DNA of 64,000 bases from Planctomycetota bacterium (GCA_024229395.1 JAAESM010000085.1:17241-81240); one strand, 5' to 3'. Counted from the stretch's first letter, positions 27,002-35,746 are shown. The notes: generated from the sequence alone by a model not told the origin. A program made the numbers and translations.

Positions 27002-27540
27002 ACACTCCTTGCCAAACCCGACTCGACTACAGCCAATACCTGCGCGATGTGCCTGACTTCCCCAAGCCGGGAATCCTCTACAAGGACATCACGCCGCTGC
27101 TGCAGGATCCGAAAGTCTTCTGCGCTTCGATTGAAGACCTTTGCGACATGGCCGCCAGTTCTGGAGCTACCCAAATCGCCGGCATCGAGTCGCGCGGCTT
27201 CCTGTTCGGCGCCGCCATGGCCGCACGCATGGAGCTGGGTTTCCTGACCATCCGCAAGCCGGGCAAGCTGCCCTGGCAGACCTTCTCGGAGTCCTACGAC
27301 CTCGAATACGGCCAGGACACCCTTGAGATTCACACCGACGCCTCCGGTGCAGGCCAGCGCGTGTTGTTGATTGACGATCTCCTGGCCACCGGTGGAACCG
27401 CCGCTGCGTCGGTCAAGCTGCTGCGCCGCACTGGTGCCGAGGTCGTCGGCTGCGCTTTCGTGGTCGAGCTGGCCTTCCTGGGCGGTCGCGAGAAGCTGCA
27501 TGGCTTGGAAGTCGGCAGTCTCGCGTCCTTCGCGGGCTGA
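26998..27540 (+). CDS. apt: Adenine phosphoribosyltransferase
   Basis: 180 residues. DFPKPGILYKDITPLL, GIESRGFLFGAAMA and the PRPP-binding motif VLLIDDLLATGGTAAA are diagnostic. It salvages adenine to AMP. The GTG start overlaps the argS stop (GTGA). Its last dozen codons, ending SLASFAG, reappear as a second copy at 28000-28032, showing that a segment beginning in the 3' end of apt was duplicated. Confidence 0.95.
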   Translation: MNTPCQTRLDYSQYLRDVPDFPKPGILYKDITPLLQDPKVFCASIEDLCDMAASSGATQIAGIESRGFLFGAAMAARMELGFLTIRKPGKLPWQTFSESYDLEYGQDTLEIHTDASGAGQRVLLIDDLLATGGTAAASVKLLRRTGAEVVGCAFVVELAFLGGREKLHGLEVGSLASFAG

Positions 27541-27558
27541 AAGACAGGACAGGTTGTC

Positions 27559-27564
27559 TAGAAT
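27559..27564 (+). promoter_or_regulatory. -10 element of truncated sigma copy
   Basis: TAGAAT plus 6 nt to the ATG at 27571; it is the duplicated counterpart of the element at 28055-28060. Confidence 0.5.
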
Positions 27565-27570
27565 CTAGGA

Positions 27571-27999
27571 ATGGCTGATCAGCTTATTCCTACCGATGAT
27601 CTATGGGATCTCAACAAGAAGGATGGCGATCCCAAGGTGAAGGAGGAGCTGGTCCGACGCCACCAGCGGCTTGTCCGCTATCTAGCTGACCATATGGCCC
27701 AGAAGCTGCAGGGTCCCGTGGATGTCGAAGCCATGGTTGAAGCAGGCATCTTCGGCATGATGGACGCAATTGAGGAGTTCGACCCAGAGCGTGGCATCAA
27801 GTTCAAGACCTACTGCAGCACCCGCGTGCGCGGCGCGATGCTGAATTACCTGCGCCAGTTAGACCGGAGGACTCGCCGTCCGATGGACCCAGACTAGGCT
27901 GAAGCATTTGTTCGGGAGGCGTGGGCCGAAAAGTACGACGGGGACCCGATGAAGAGGTGATCGCCATGTTCCTGAGACTGATCGAGAGGGACCTGGACT
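27571..27999 (+). pseudogene. Decayed duplicate of the FliA/WhiG-type sigma factor
   Basis: The open part (27571-27897, 108 residues) covers sigma region 2: LVRRHQRLVRYLADHMAQKL, FDPERGIKFKTYCSTRVRGA, closely matching the intact gene at 28067. It stops at TAG 27895. Homology continues beyond (AEAFVREAWAEKYDGDP in frame, then DEEVIAMFLRLIERDLD in another frame) and aligns with region 3 of the intact copy, so it carries an in-frame stop and a frameshift. Regions 3 and 4 are lost, so it cannot recognise a -35 element. The promoter is intact, so a 108-residue region-2 protein binding core polymerase cannot be excluded. Confidence 0.75.
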
Positions 28000-28066
28000 G
28001 AAGCCGTCGAAAGTCTCGCGTCATTCGCGGGCTGAAAGCTGGCCGCGGTGGCACTAGAATCCTTGG
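28000..28066 (+). repeat. Tandem duplication, start of right copy (apt tail and promoter)
   Basis: Bases 28000-28038 repeat the end of apt with the reading frame for SLASFAG and its TGA kept, then reach a TAGAAT promoter. The right copy runs on through the intact sigma gene. Confidence 0.7.
28055..28060 (+). promoter_or_regulatory. -10 element, leaderless start of sigma factor
   Basis: TAGAAT followed by 6 nt and the ATG at 28067. Confidence 0.5.
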
Positions 28067-28849
28067 ATGGCTTCTGAACCATCCCCGCCCGACGCTGATG
28101 AACCCGTCCCTACCGAGGAACTGTGGCGCATCTACAAGAAGAATGGCGATAAGGAAGTGCGCCAGGAGTTGGTGCGTCGCCACCAGCAGCTCGTGCGTTA
28201 CTTGGCCGAGCATATGGTGCAGAAACTGCCACGTTCGGTAGACGTGGAGGACCTGGTTCAGGAAGGCATCTTCGGCTTGATGGACGCGATTGAGAAGTTC
28301 GATCCCGAGCGTGGCATCAAGTTCAAGACCTACTGCAGTACCCGCGTGCGTGGCGCGATCCTGGATTCGCTGCGTCATCAAGATTGGGTGCCGCGTTTGG
28401 CTCGTCAGCGCGCCAACAAGGTCGCGAAGATGAAGGAAGAGTGGCAGTACAAGTTCAACCGCGAACCTACGGATGATGAGATCGCCGAGTACCTGGAGAT
28501 CCCAGAAAAGGATCTGGCCAAGACTCGTCCGCATGCCATGCACAACCTCAGTGACCGGCGCGTGTCGCCGAGCGCCGAGATCGAAAACCAGATCGATACG
28601 CTTGGCGAATCCAGTGAGGAAAACCCGCTGGACTTCACCCACCGCACCGATTTGATCGAAGTGCTTACGTCGTCGTTGAGCGAGAAGGAACGGCACATCC
28701 TGCAGATGTACTACCTTGAAGGTCTCACCCTGCGTGAGATCGGCGCGGTGCTGTCGATCACGGAATCGCGCGTCTGCCAGATCCACTCCAACGTCATCAA
28801 GCGTTTGCGTCAACGCTTGGACAAGGACTCTGCTCAGTTCAAGATCTAG
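28067..28849 (+). CDS. RNA polymerase sigma factor, FliA/WhiG type
   Basis: 260 residues, the normal length. Region 2 (LVRYLAEHMVQKLP, VQEGIFGLMDAIEKFDPERG, FKTYCSTRVRGAILDSLR), region 3 (PTDDEIAEYLEIPEKDL) and region 4 (LTSSLSEKERHILQMYYLEG, LREIGAVLSITESRVCQIHS) are all present. No flagellar or sporulation genes are nearby, so its regulon is not evident. It is followed directly by birA. A decayed duplicate lies just upstream. Confidence 0.92.
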   Translation: MASEPSPPDADEPVPTEELWRIYKKNGDKEVRQELVRRHQQLVRYLAEHMVQKLPRSVDVEDLVQEGIFGLMDAIEKFDPERGIKFKTYCSTRVRGAILDSLRHQDWVPRLARQRANKVAKMKEEWQYKFNREPTDDEIAEYLEIPEKDLAKTRPHAMHNLSDRRVSPSAEIENQIDTLGESSEENPLDFTHRTDLIEVLTSSLSEKERHILQMYYLEGLTLREIGAVLSITESRVCQIHSNVIKRLRQRLDKDSAQFKI

Positions 28850-28851
28850 TC

Positions 28852-29676
28852 TTGGCCATCATCGACCGCCAACGTCTGCTGCGCCGCTTACCGGCATCGC
28901 GACGCTTGGCCTTGGAGGTGGACTACCTCGATCAGTGCGCGAGCACCAATGATCTCGCACGCCAACGCTTGAGCGATGGGCAGTCGATGGATGGCGTGCT
29001 GCTTTTGGCGCATGAACAAAGCGGCGGCCGCGGACGTTCGGCGCGGGATTGGTGGTCCGGGCCTGCGGGTTCCAACTTCGCATTCACCTTAGGATTGCGC
29101 GAACCCGACTTGCCGCCAGAAGTCTTCGGCTTGTTGGGTGCCGTGGCGTTGGCTGATAGTTGCGCACATGTACTTGGCAATGCCTCCACGCGCGTCGCCT
29201 TGAAATGGCCTAATGACCTGCTGATTGATGGCGCCAAAGCCAGTGGCTTCCTTTGTGAGTTGCCCGCGGATGGTGAGCAGACCATGCTTCTGGGACTCGG
29301 TGTGAACTTTCACCTTGCCCCACCTGCGAAGGTTGCGGATTACCCCATGACTTCCCTAGCGGCTGCAGCCGGTGGCGGTGGCAGCGCAGAGGTCTCGCTC
29401 GACGGCACCGATTTCATGAGCTCGTGGCTGTGGAACTTGGAGCAAGGATTGCGTCGCTATCTGCTTGCCGGACCAGAGACTTTCGAAGCTAGCTTCTTGC
29501 AGCTCTTACGCAACTGGGCACCGTTTGGCGTACGCGAGACGCGCGGCGGCGTCGAAGGCCCACTGCAGGATTTCTCCGTGGCGCGCGGTTTGAGCTGGGG
29601 TGATTGGAATGCCCCCACCATCAAGCCGATGGGTTGGATCAGCAGCTTGGAGGCCCTGCCTCAGCCCGCGACCTAG
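28852..29676 (+). CDS. birA: Biotin--[acetyl-CoA-carboxylase] ligase
   Basis: 274 residues. CASTNDLARQRL, the biotinyl-AMP loop GGRGRSARDWWSG, KWPNDLLIDGAKASGFLCE and the C-terminal SH3-like barrel (RETRGGVEGPLQDFSVARG) identify the catalytic ligase without the N-terminal DNA-binding repressor domain of E. coli BirA. The TTG at 28852, 2 bp after the sigma stop, gives a sensible N-terminus; no better start is present. Its last 38 bp overlap the convergent DUF993 gene. Confidence 0.9.
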   Translation: MAIIDRQRLLRRLPASRRLALEVDYLDQCASTNDLARQRLSDGQSMDGVLLLAHEQSGGRGRSARDWWSGPAGSNFAFTLGLREPDLPPEVFGLLGAVALADSCAHVLGNASTRVALKWPNDLLIDGAKASGFLCELPADGEQTMLLGLGVNFHLAPPAKVADYPMTSLAAAAGGGGSAEVSLDGTDFMSSWLWNLEQGLRRYLLAGPETFEASFLQLLRNWAPFGVRETRGGVEGPLQDFSVARGLSWGDWNAPTIKPMGWISSLEALPQPAT

Positions 29677-30733
29677 CCGCGGCGGGATCGGAAAAGACCC
29701 GCGCCTTGAAAGCCAGGTCAAGGATTTGAGCGTAGTGATCCGCGCTGCGTTGCAGATGAGTTTGTTGCGGTAGCCAAGGGTTCTGCTGCCGCTCATCCAA
29801 CCAAGAAAGGTAGGCCAAGCCGGCCTTGTAGTGGCGCGTTGGGTGCTCGAAGATCACGCGCGAAAGTTCTTCGCAAGGCAACATCAACTGCATGTAATCG
29901 TCTACCTGGCCATGGGCGAGCAAGCGCAAGGCGATGCCAGCCGGACGTGCGATGGCGTCGAAGATGCCGAGTAAGGCGTGGCTGAACTCGCCGCGCTTTT
30001 CGGTCACACCGGGAGTGGCACCATTGCCAGCGATCAAGGCAGCGAAGTTGAAGTCGTCGCCGGTGTAGACATGCTGACCATGCGGCGCGAGGGCGGTGCA
30101 GATGGATTTCTCGCGTTCGGCATCGAGCAGCGAGAGTTTGATGCCGATGATCCGCTCATGATCCAGACCCATGATGCGCTCGAAGCTGTCCTCAGGAAAG
30201 TAGGCATCCAATCCGGGCAGGAACATCGGGCCAAGCCAATGCAGCAACACGGGGCCGGAGCTTTGGTCGAGGATGTCGCGATAGACGGAGACATACTCAT
30301 CGGCGCTGGCGCCGACGTGAGCAAGTTGGGGCATCGGCAGGATGACCGGCAGGCCACCGCATTCACGCACGAAATCCACTTGCCATGCAACGGCGGTTGC
30401 GAGTTCCCCGAGACTTTCGACTGGCGCCACGTGATCGGCGGAAACGCCTGCTGCAAATCCATGCGTCAACCCCAAGCGCGCGGTGCGTTCAATCAAGGTG
30501 CGTGCCACATCCCAACCAAGTTCGAAACGTTGCGCGGTATCCATGGCTTCTGCAATGCCGAAACCTTGTTGATCAAGGAAGACCCGCTGTTGGTCGGTAG
30601 CTTCCAGGTCTAGCTGCGTGCCGGCTTCATCGTGGACCACGATATGCGCGGCGGCGTACGCGATGCGCGAACTTGGAACCTTTGCGGCGGCGTCGAGTTG
30701 CGCTAACTTGCTTTGGAAGTGGTCAAGGTTCAT
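29639..30733 (-). CDS. DUF993 family protein (aldolase-like TIM barrel)
   Basis: 364 residues. It resembles the DUF993 family, related to dihydrodipicolinate synthase-type class I aldolases: MNLDHFQSKLAQLD, LTHGFAAGVSADHV, VILMP-like VILPMPQLAHVGA, GPVLLHWLGPMFLPGLDAY and a candidate Schiff-base Lys in IIGIKLSLLD. No activity is established for the family. The ATG at 30733 is chosen because TAGAAC ends 7 nt before it; the frame stays open upstream. It is last in a four-gene minus-strand set with an enolase-superfamily enzyme, an Old Yellow Enzyme and an NRAMP-like transporter. Confidence 0.75.
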   Translation of the reverse strand: MNLDHFQSKLAQLDAAAKVPSSRIAYAAAHIVVHDEAGTQLDLEATDQQRVFLDQQGFGIAEAMDTAQRFELGWDVARTLIERTARLGLTHGFAAGVSADHVAPVESLGELATAVAWQVDFVRECGGLPVILPMPQLAHVGASADEYVSVYRDILDQSSGPVLLHWLGPMFLPGLDAYFPEDSFERIMGLDHERIIGIKLSLLDAEREKSICTALAPHGQHVYTGDDFNFAALIAGNGATPGVTEKRGEFSHALLGIFDAIARPAGIALRLLAHGQVDDYMQLMLPCEELSRVIFEHPTRHYKAGLAYLSWLDERQQNPWLPQQTHLQRSADHYAQILDLAFKARVFSDPAAARSRAEAGPPSC

Positions 30734-30740
30734 ACGAACA

Positions 30741-30746
30741 GTTCTA
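30741..30746 (-). promoter_or_regulatory. Internal -10 element before DUF993 gene
   Basis: TAGAAC on the minus strand, 7 nt from the ATG at 30733, in the 44-bp gap after the transporter gene. The last gene may therefore have its own leaderless transcript. Confidence 0.4.
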
Positions 30747-30777
30747 GGAGTCGGAACGGTGCAAGCTCCATGGCGGC

Positions 30778-32178
30778 CTAGCCGAACAGGCGGCTGATGA
30801 AGTCTGGGCCTTTGGTCACGGCATACCAAATCAGGAATACGGTCAAGGTCAAGGTGGCGAGCACCATGCCCCCCAGCCAAGCAGTTCCCCTGCCGCCCTT
30901 TGGCATATCATCACCCAGGTAATCACGATTGCGCTGCAGCTTGATGAATCCGATGTAAGCCAACGGCAACATGAAACCGCACAACAAGGTTGTTGGCACG
31001 GCAACCCACAGGGCGACGTCGGTCCAAAGGACTGCGCCAAGCACGCCGGGTGCGGGCAGCAGACAAGCCAGGCGGTACTTCGGAGATCCGAACTTCCAAC
31101 CCAACACTTCGGTGGCCACGAATCCACAGCAGACCATCTGCAGGATGATCGACGAGACCGCCATGCCCAGGATGCCAAGGTTGAATATCCAACGGCCAAG
31201 GCCTTCACCGACGACCGATGCTAAGGCTTGCGCGGCTTCGACTGGGCTCAAGCGTGTGCCGCTGAATTCCAAGTCACCGTAATAGAAGGCATTCGCAGTG
31301 GCTATTACCATCAACGAAGTCGCCAACATATATGGCACGAACATGCCGGCCAGCAGGTCGAAATGCGCAAGACGTCGGTGGTCGCGCCCCCATCCGCGTG
31401 CGAGCAGGGAATAAGGATAAAGGAACAACATGTTCGCCCCGACCGCTGCCGCCAAACCGCCAACCACCACCGTGGATGCTTGCACACCGCTATCGCTTTC
31501 GGGAAACTGGAATGGGATGTAGCCTTTGAACAACGCGACCGGATCCTTGATGCCAGTCTTCAACACGACTAGGCCGAAACAAGCCACGATGCCCCAGACC
31601 AGGATCTTCAAGGAGGTCTCGAAGTAACGCAAGGCGCGCGAGGATTTGCCATAAGCGAAGGCCCACACGATGGCGATCGCTAGGACCATGGCACCACCCA
31701 AACCGCGCGAGATCTCCATGCCAGCGGCTTCACCCATATCGGAAATAACCGCCGCCCCAAGGCTGTATTGGGCAAAATGCCAGATGATCGAAGAGATCAC
31801 CGCGCCGCCAGCAAAGCCCCAAGCGAAGACTGGGCCAGCGTAACGGCGCATGGCTTCGAAAGGTCGCAAGCCAGTCGACAAGGTCTGGTGCGCGACCGCA
31901 CTCATCATGATTACGCCGAGCACCATCGAGACCGGTGCCACCCATAACAAGCCATAACCGAAGGCCGCACCAGCGAACAACATGGTCGCTGCCGTGCCGC
32001 CGCCGAGAGTCAATGCACTCTGCAGATAACCCGGGCCGCCTTTCCGCAAGAATGCGAAAGCGCGTTTGATACCGGAACTGTTCTCCTGCTCGCGCAACCA
32101 CTCAACTTCGGCGGCGAGTTCTTCAGGAGAAGGTGCGCTGGCCGACGGCAGGCCTTCGATTGGTTTGCGATCGCTCAT
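30778..32178 (-). CDS. NRAMP-family transporter lacking the DPGN motif
   Basis: 466 residues with about eleven membrane segments after a 50-residue cytoplasmic N-terminus. The NRAMP start GPGYLQSALTLGGGTAATML aligns with GPGFLxSxAYxDPGNxATD, but the metal-binding DPGN is GGGT. In TM6 the Met-Pro-His motif is also absent (GANMLFLYPYSLLARGWG). The fold is NRAMP/LeuT-like, but classical manganese or iron transport is unlikely; an organic acid or another ion is possible. The ATG at 32178 is 2 bp after the upstream stop. The neighbouring catabolic enzymes suggest uptake of their substrate. Confidence 0.7.
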   Translation of the reverse strand: MSDRKPIEGLPSASAPSPEELAAEVEWLREQENSSGIKRAFAFLRKGGPGYLQSALTLGGGTAATMLFAGAAFGYGLLWVAPVSMVLGVIMMSAVAHQTLSTGLRPFEAMRRYAGPVFAWGFAGGAVISSIIWHFAQYSLGAAVISDMGEAAGMEISRGLGGAMVLAIAIVWAFAYGKSSRALRYFETSLKILVWGIVACFGLVVLKTGIKDPVALFKGYIPFQFPESDSGVQASTVVVGGLAAAVGANMLFLYPYSLLARGWGRDHRRLAHFDLLAGMFVPYMLATSLMVIATANAFYYGDLEFSGTRLSPVEAAQALASVVGEGLGRWIFNLGILGMAVSSIILQMVCCGFVATEVLGWKFGSPKYRLACLLPAPGVLGAVLWTDVALWVAVPTTLLCGFMLPLAYIGFIKLQRNRDYLGDDMPKGGRGTAWLGGMVLATLTLTVFLIWYAVTKGPDFISRLFG

Positions 32179-32180
32179 GA

Positions 32181-33569
32181 CTATTTTCGACTTGGGGGTG
32201 CAGGGCGCAAGGCGCGCACTTGTTTGGCTTCGGGGCGCTGGCGGTATTCCGGGTCGAGCGGGTAACAACCGCTGCGCATGCCATTGCGTGGCCCCGTGGT
32301 GCAGTCGGAGAAAGTTCGACAGATCTTCTTGCGTTGGAAAGTCTTGCCAGCCAAGTGATCGGCGGGCATGTCAGGGTAAGACAGCATCATGCGCCCAAGC
32401 CCCACGAAGTCCACATGCTGGTTACCGACTTCATGTTCCGCCACATGGGCGGTGTATTCCTGCAAGTAGGTGTAGCCCGTACCAACGAACAGCATTTCCG
32501 GGAAGGCTTGCTTGCAGCGCCGCGCCAACAGTAAATGCTTGGCGACTGCAATCAAGGGATCGGTCGTTGGCGGTGCGCCATCACTTGGCGCGAAGGCCGC
32601 CGGACGCTGCACATGCGGGCAGTAATAAGGCGAACCGAGAGTTTGATTGACCAAGCGAATGCCCATTTCCTGCAGCAAACTCAGGAATGCGAAAGGTTCC
32701 TCGAGGTTGTCAGCGGTCTTATCCCCCGCCTGCACACCGAAGCCTTGATCGAGTTCATCGGTGACCGACAAGCGCACGCCGATCAACAAGCCAGGGCATG
32801 CTTCACGGACCGCGGCAACGATCTCGCGGAATAAGCGTGTGCGATTCTCGAAGCTGCCACCATAAGGGCCAGGGCGCGTGGTTGCCGCCAGACATTCATG
32901 AAGCAGATAACCGTGGCAGCACTTGATGTCGACGAAATCAAAACCAGCGGCAACCGCCTTCTCGGCAGCTGCGGCATAGAGCGCTGGGAGTGCCTGGAGT
33001 TCAACATCGGTGAACATTGCTGCGTCACTGTCCACACCGACCTTCTGATCAAGGAACTCATGGCGGAACATGGTGCGCGGTGCGGGACCTGCCGCGGTTG
33101 GGCACGACCAACGCCCCGAGTGCGTGAGTTGCAGACCTACCAGACTGTCTTCCGCAGCCAAACCAGCTTCGACTTGACCACGTCGGAGTTCCGCCATCAA
33201 CAATTTCAGTCCGGCGACTGGGTCATCACAACTACCTTGATGCAACTGGTTGGGATTGGCGCGACCCTCCGGACAGACCGCATAGGCCTCGCCGCCCCAC
33301 ACCAACGCCGCACCACTTAGACCGAAGCGATACCACCTGCGTAGGGTGTCTTCCGTTGGGTTGCCATCTTCGGTGCCATCCCATCCTTCCATCGGTTGCA
33401 CGGCCCAACGGTTGACCAAAGTGTGACCATCGATTTCACAACTGGCTGCAAGCGGGCTCGCACTGGACTCCACCAAATCGGTGCAATCCAGGCTCGGTTC
33501 AATCTCTTGCAGACGATCGCGAAACTCAGCAACACTGCCGTAAGTGGCGGGTAAACGAAAACTACTCAT
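32181..33569 (-). CDS. NADH:flavin oxidoreductase, Old Yellow Enzyme family
   Basis: 462 residues. TIM-barrel OYE signatures: VNRWAVQPMEGWDG, GAALVWGGEAYAV, GLQLTHSGRWS (FMN/substrate His), FDFVDIKCCHGYLLHECL, GPYGGSFENRTRLF and VDFVGLGRMMLSYPD (phosphate-binding end). A Cys-rich C-terminus (KKICRTFSDCTTGPRNGMR) might hold a cluster as in 2,4-dienoyl-CoA reductases, but only part of that spacing fits. It reduces activated C=C bonds with NAD(P)H; substrate unknown. The start overlaps the stop of the upstream enolase-superfamily gene (ATGA). Confidence 0.85.
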   Translation of the reverse strand: MSSFRLPATYGSVAEFRDRLQEIEPSLDCTDLVESSASPLAASCEIDGHTLVNRWAVQPMEGWDGTEDGNPTEDTLRRWYRFGLSGAALVWGGEAYAVCPEGRANPNQLHQGSCDDPVAGLKLLMAELRRGQVEAGLAAEDSLVGLQLTHSGRWSCPTAAGPAPRTMFRHEFLDQKVGVDSDAAMFTDVELQALPALYAAAAEKAVAAGFDFVDIKCCHGYLLHECLAATTRPGPYGGSFENRTRLFREIVAAVREACPGLLIGVRLSVTDELDQGFGVQAGDKTADNLEEPFAFLSLLQEMGIRLVNQTLGSPYYCPHVQRPAAFAPSDGAPPTTDPLIAVAKHLLLARRCKQAFPEMLFVGTGYTYLQEYTAHVAEHEVGNQHVDFVGLGRMMLSYPDMPADHLAGKTFQRKKICRTFSDCTTGPRNGMRSGCYPLDPEYRQRPEAKQVRALRPAPPSRK

Positions 33570-34984
33570 GGGTTCAGGCGGCAACCGAAGCCGCGGCAAT
33601 GAAGGGAAGCCGTTTCCAGGCGACCATTATTAATCGCCAAGACAATGGTGCCGGCGGATTCATGGTACAGATCTGGGTGGGCTTGCAAGGCTGCCGACGG
33701 CTCTTCGGCGGGCAAGTGATCCAAACCGCGGAAGTAGTGGTGGCCGTTGCGTTCGACATGCTCGATGCCGAGGGTAGTCATCAGGCACAAATCCTGCTGT
33801 AAGGCGCGCACTGGCAGGTTTGTGAGGTCTTCACCAGACTGGAACAAGCCGCCACCACGAATGCTGCAGATGCCGCGGTTCAACAACGCGCGGAAGACGC
33901 CTTTACAAGCCTTAATCGAAATGCCTTGATAGCCCAGCTGAATGGCATCCAGGAAGGCCCAAGTGCCGAAATCGGCTTCGTCGATGATGACCGGGGCGAA
34001 GGCTTTGACAGCATCAAAATCTTGGTGGCGCGACGGGTCGAAGGTGTGATCGCGACTGAGCGGTTGCTCGATAAAAGCCAACCCACGAAGGAAAGCTGCG
34101 CCTTCGGGCGTGGCATTTACCGATTGCAGCAAGCCGGCAAGCTGTTGCATATCGGCGTATTGCTCGTTGCCATCGAGAGTAAAGCGCGGTTCTTCAATGC
34201 CGTTGTCTTTCAGGACCTTGGCGATCGCCAACAGGCGATCCACATCTTCTTGACCACGACCAGCAACCTTGATCTTGAACCACTGCAGGCCGTAGCGCTG
34301 CACATCCTCTTCTAAAGAGTTCGGCAAGCCATCTGCGGGCGCCATGGCTGGTTCCAGTTCCTCGTTGGTCAGTGCATCGAGCAAACCTACGGTATGACGC
34401 AGTTGAATCGATGCCGCCGGTGCTTCGGCCAGTTCCGCAGCGAGATCCCAATCCTTCAACTCTTCATGAACCACGCCAGGCTCGAAGACGAACAAGTTGT
34501 TCTTCAGTGCGTCGAAGAAGGAGCAGTCGAGCAAACGACATGCTGCATCGAGCATGGCACGCTCCAACAAGGCCACGCCAAAGCCGCGCACCAACAGATC
34601 GGAATCGCAACGTGGCTGCTGCGCCACTCGATTCCGATAGAGCTGCCACCACAAATCAAACACCGTGGTAGGCGGAATCTCCATGGCGGCGGCGAAAGCG
34701 GCTTCCGCGCTGGCCACCAGGGCGGCGGAATCCTCTTCCGGCGTGAGTGCGGGATTCTTCTCGAACCATTTCGGCACCAACAGGTCCGAAGCAGCACCAA
34801 AGGCACGGCGGCCGTCGGCGGCTTCGATCTCGACGGTGGCGGTGGCATAAGGCGCCCCCGTCAGGGTGTGAATGCCGAAACGAAACGGCAGGCGCGTGTG
34901 ACAGTCGAGGGTCTCGAGCTTGGCGTTGGCGATGCGGATGGTCAGCGGACTCGGCACCGGCTTATGGTGGCAGGCGGACCGCAT
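33566..34984 (-). CDS. Mandelate racemase / muconate lactonizing enzyme family protein
   Basis: 472 residues, longer than most of the family (about 380) owing to inserts around residues 150-220. Enolase-superfamily residues: WFKIKVAGR (KxK base), FTLDGNEQ (metal Asp), FIEQPL (metal Glu), VIIDEADF (metal Asp/Glu) and SIKACKGVF (Lys on the opposite face). Such enzymes remove a proton alpha to a carboxylate and then racemise, dehydrate or cycloisomerise. It heads the four-gene set. Start 34984 is inferred: the open frame extends upstream into the divergent rph gene, but the family N-terminus begins near ANAKLETLDC. Confidence 0.82.
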   Translation of the reverse strand: MRSACHHKPVPSPLTIRIANAKLETLDCHTRLPFRFGIHTLTGAPYATATVEIEAADGRRAFGAASDLLVPKWFEKNPALTPEEDSAALVASAEAAFAAAMEIPPTTVFDLWWQLYRNRVAQQPRCDSDLLVRGFGVALLERAMLDAACRLLDCSFFDALKNNLFVFEPGVVHEELKDWDLAAELAEAPAASIQLRHTVGLLDALTNEELEPAMAPADGLPNSLEEDVQRYGLQWFKIKVAGRGQEDVDRLLAIAKVLKDNGIEEPRFTLDGNEQYADMQQLAGLLQSVNATPEGAAFLRGLAFIEQPLSRDHTFDPSRHQDFDAVKAFAPVIIDEADFGTWAFLDAIQLGYQGISIKACKGVFRALLNRGICSIRGGGLFQSGEDLTNLPVRALQQDLCLMTTLGIEHVERNGHHYFRGLDHLPAEEPSAALQAHPDLYHESAGTIVLAINNGRLETASLHCRGFGCRLNP

Positions 34985-35005
34985 CCAGTCCAGGGCCGGC
35001 ACTGA

Positions 35006-35011
35006 TAGAAT
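35006..35011 (+). promoter_or_regulatory. -10 element, leaderless start of rph
   Basis: TAGAAT followed by 6 nt and the ATG at 35018. It lies in the 33-bp gap between rph and the divergent enolase-superfamily gene. Confidence 0.5.
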
Positions 35012-35017
35012 TAGGGT

Positions 35018-35746
35018 ATGTCCCGCAACGACGGCCGTAGTCCAGACCAACTTCGCCCACTTAGCTTCCAGCGTGAATTCACCTCCACTGCCGAGGGTTC
35101 CGTTCTGGTTTCAGCTGGCAACACTCGAGTTTTGTGCACCGCTTCGGTGACCAATGGCGTGCCTTCATGGCGACGCGAATCCGGCAAGGGCTGGCTCACC
35201 GCTGAGTACGCGATGCTGCCTGGCTCGGTGGTCGGTCGCAAGCGCCGTGAGTATCAGCGCCGCGATGGCCGCAGCATTGAGATTCAGCGTTTGATCGGTC
35301 GCTCCTTGCGTGCAGCCGTGGATATGCGCGGATTCCCAAACGTGACCATCAATCTCGATTGCGATGTGCTGCAGGCCGACGGCGGCACCCGCTGCGCTTC
35401 GATCTGTGGCGCCATGATGGCAATCCACGATGCACTGAAGGTGCTCGATACACGCGGCAAGCTGGTGTCGTGGCCACTGCGCAACTGGATCGCTGGCGTT
35501 TCGGTAGGTCATGTCGATGGCCGCGAACTGCTCGACTTGGATTACTCCGAAGATTCCATCGCCGATGTGGATATGAATGTCATCGCCACCGACGGCGGTG
35601 CATTGGTCGAGGTGCAAGGCACTGCCGAAGGTGAACCCTTCGCGCGTGATGTTCACGACCGCCTGCTCGATCTTGCGATCGGCGGCACCAATGAGATCAT
35701 CGCTGCCATGCGCGCAGCTGTGGATCCCGTTCAAGCCACCTCCTAA
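35018..35746 (+). CDS. rph: Ribonuclease PH
   Basis: 242 residues. SAGNTRVLCTASV, GWLTAEYAMLPG, QRLIGRSLRAAVD, DCDVLQADGGTRCASICGA (catalytic Asp) and DYSEDSIADVDMNVI are typical. This phosphorolytic 3'-5' exoribonuclease trims tRNA precursors. The metallophosphoesterase gene begins at the next base after its stop. Confidence 0.96.
   Translation: MSRNDGRSPDQLRPLSFQREFTSTAEGSVLVSAGNTRVLCTASVTNGVPSWRRESGKGWLTAEYAMLPGSVVGRKRREYQRRDGRSIEIQRLIGRSLRAAVDMRGFPNVTINLDCDVLQADGGTRCASICGAMMAIHDALKVLDTRGKLVSWPLRNWIAGVSVGHVDGRELLDLDYSEDSIADVDMNVIATDGGALVEVQGTAEGEPFARDVHDRLLDLAIGGTNEIIAAMRAAVDPVQATS

Larger units (their letters stand above)
27509..27999 (+). repeat. Tandem duplication, left copy (apt 3' end, promoter, sigma gene)
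   Basis: The segment from the last codons of apt through a TAGAAT promoter into a sigma-factor gene is repeated from about 28000. The apt tail (TCTCGCGTC, TTCGCGGGCTGAAAG), promoter and first 90 codons align in order with the right copy. The left copy ends inside sigma region 3, where the right copy begins. Confidence 0.75.
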
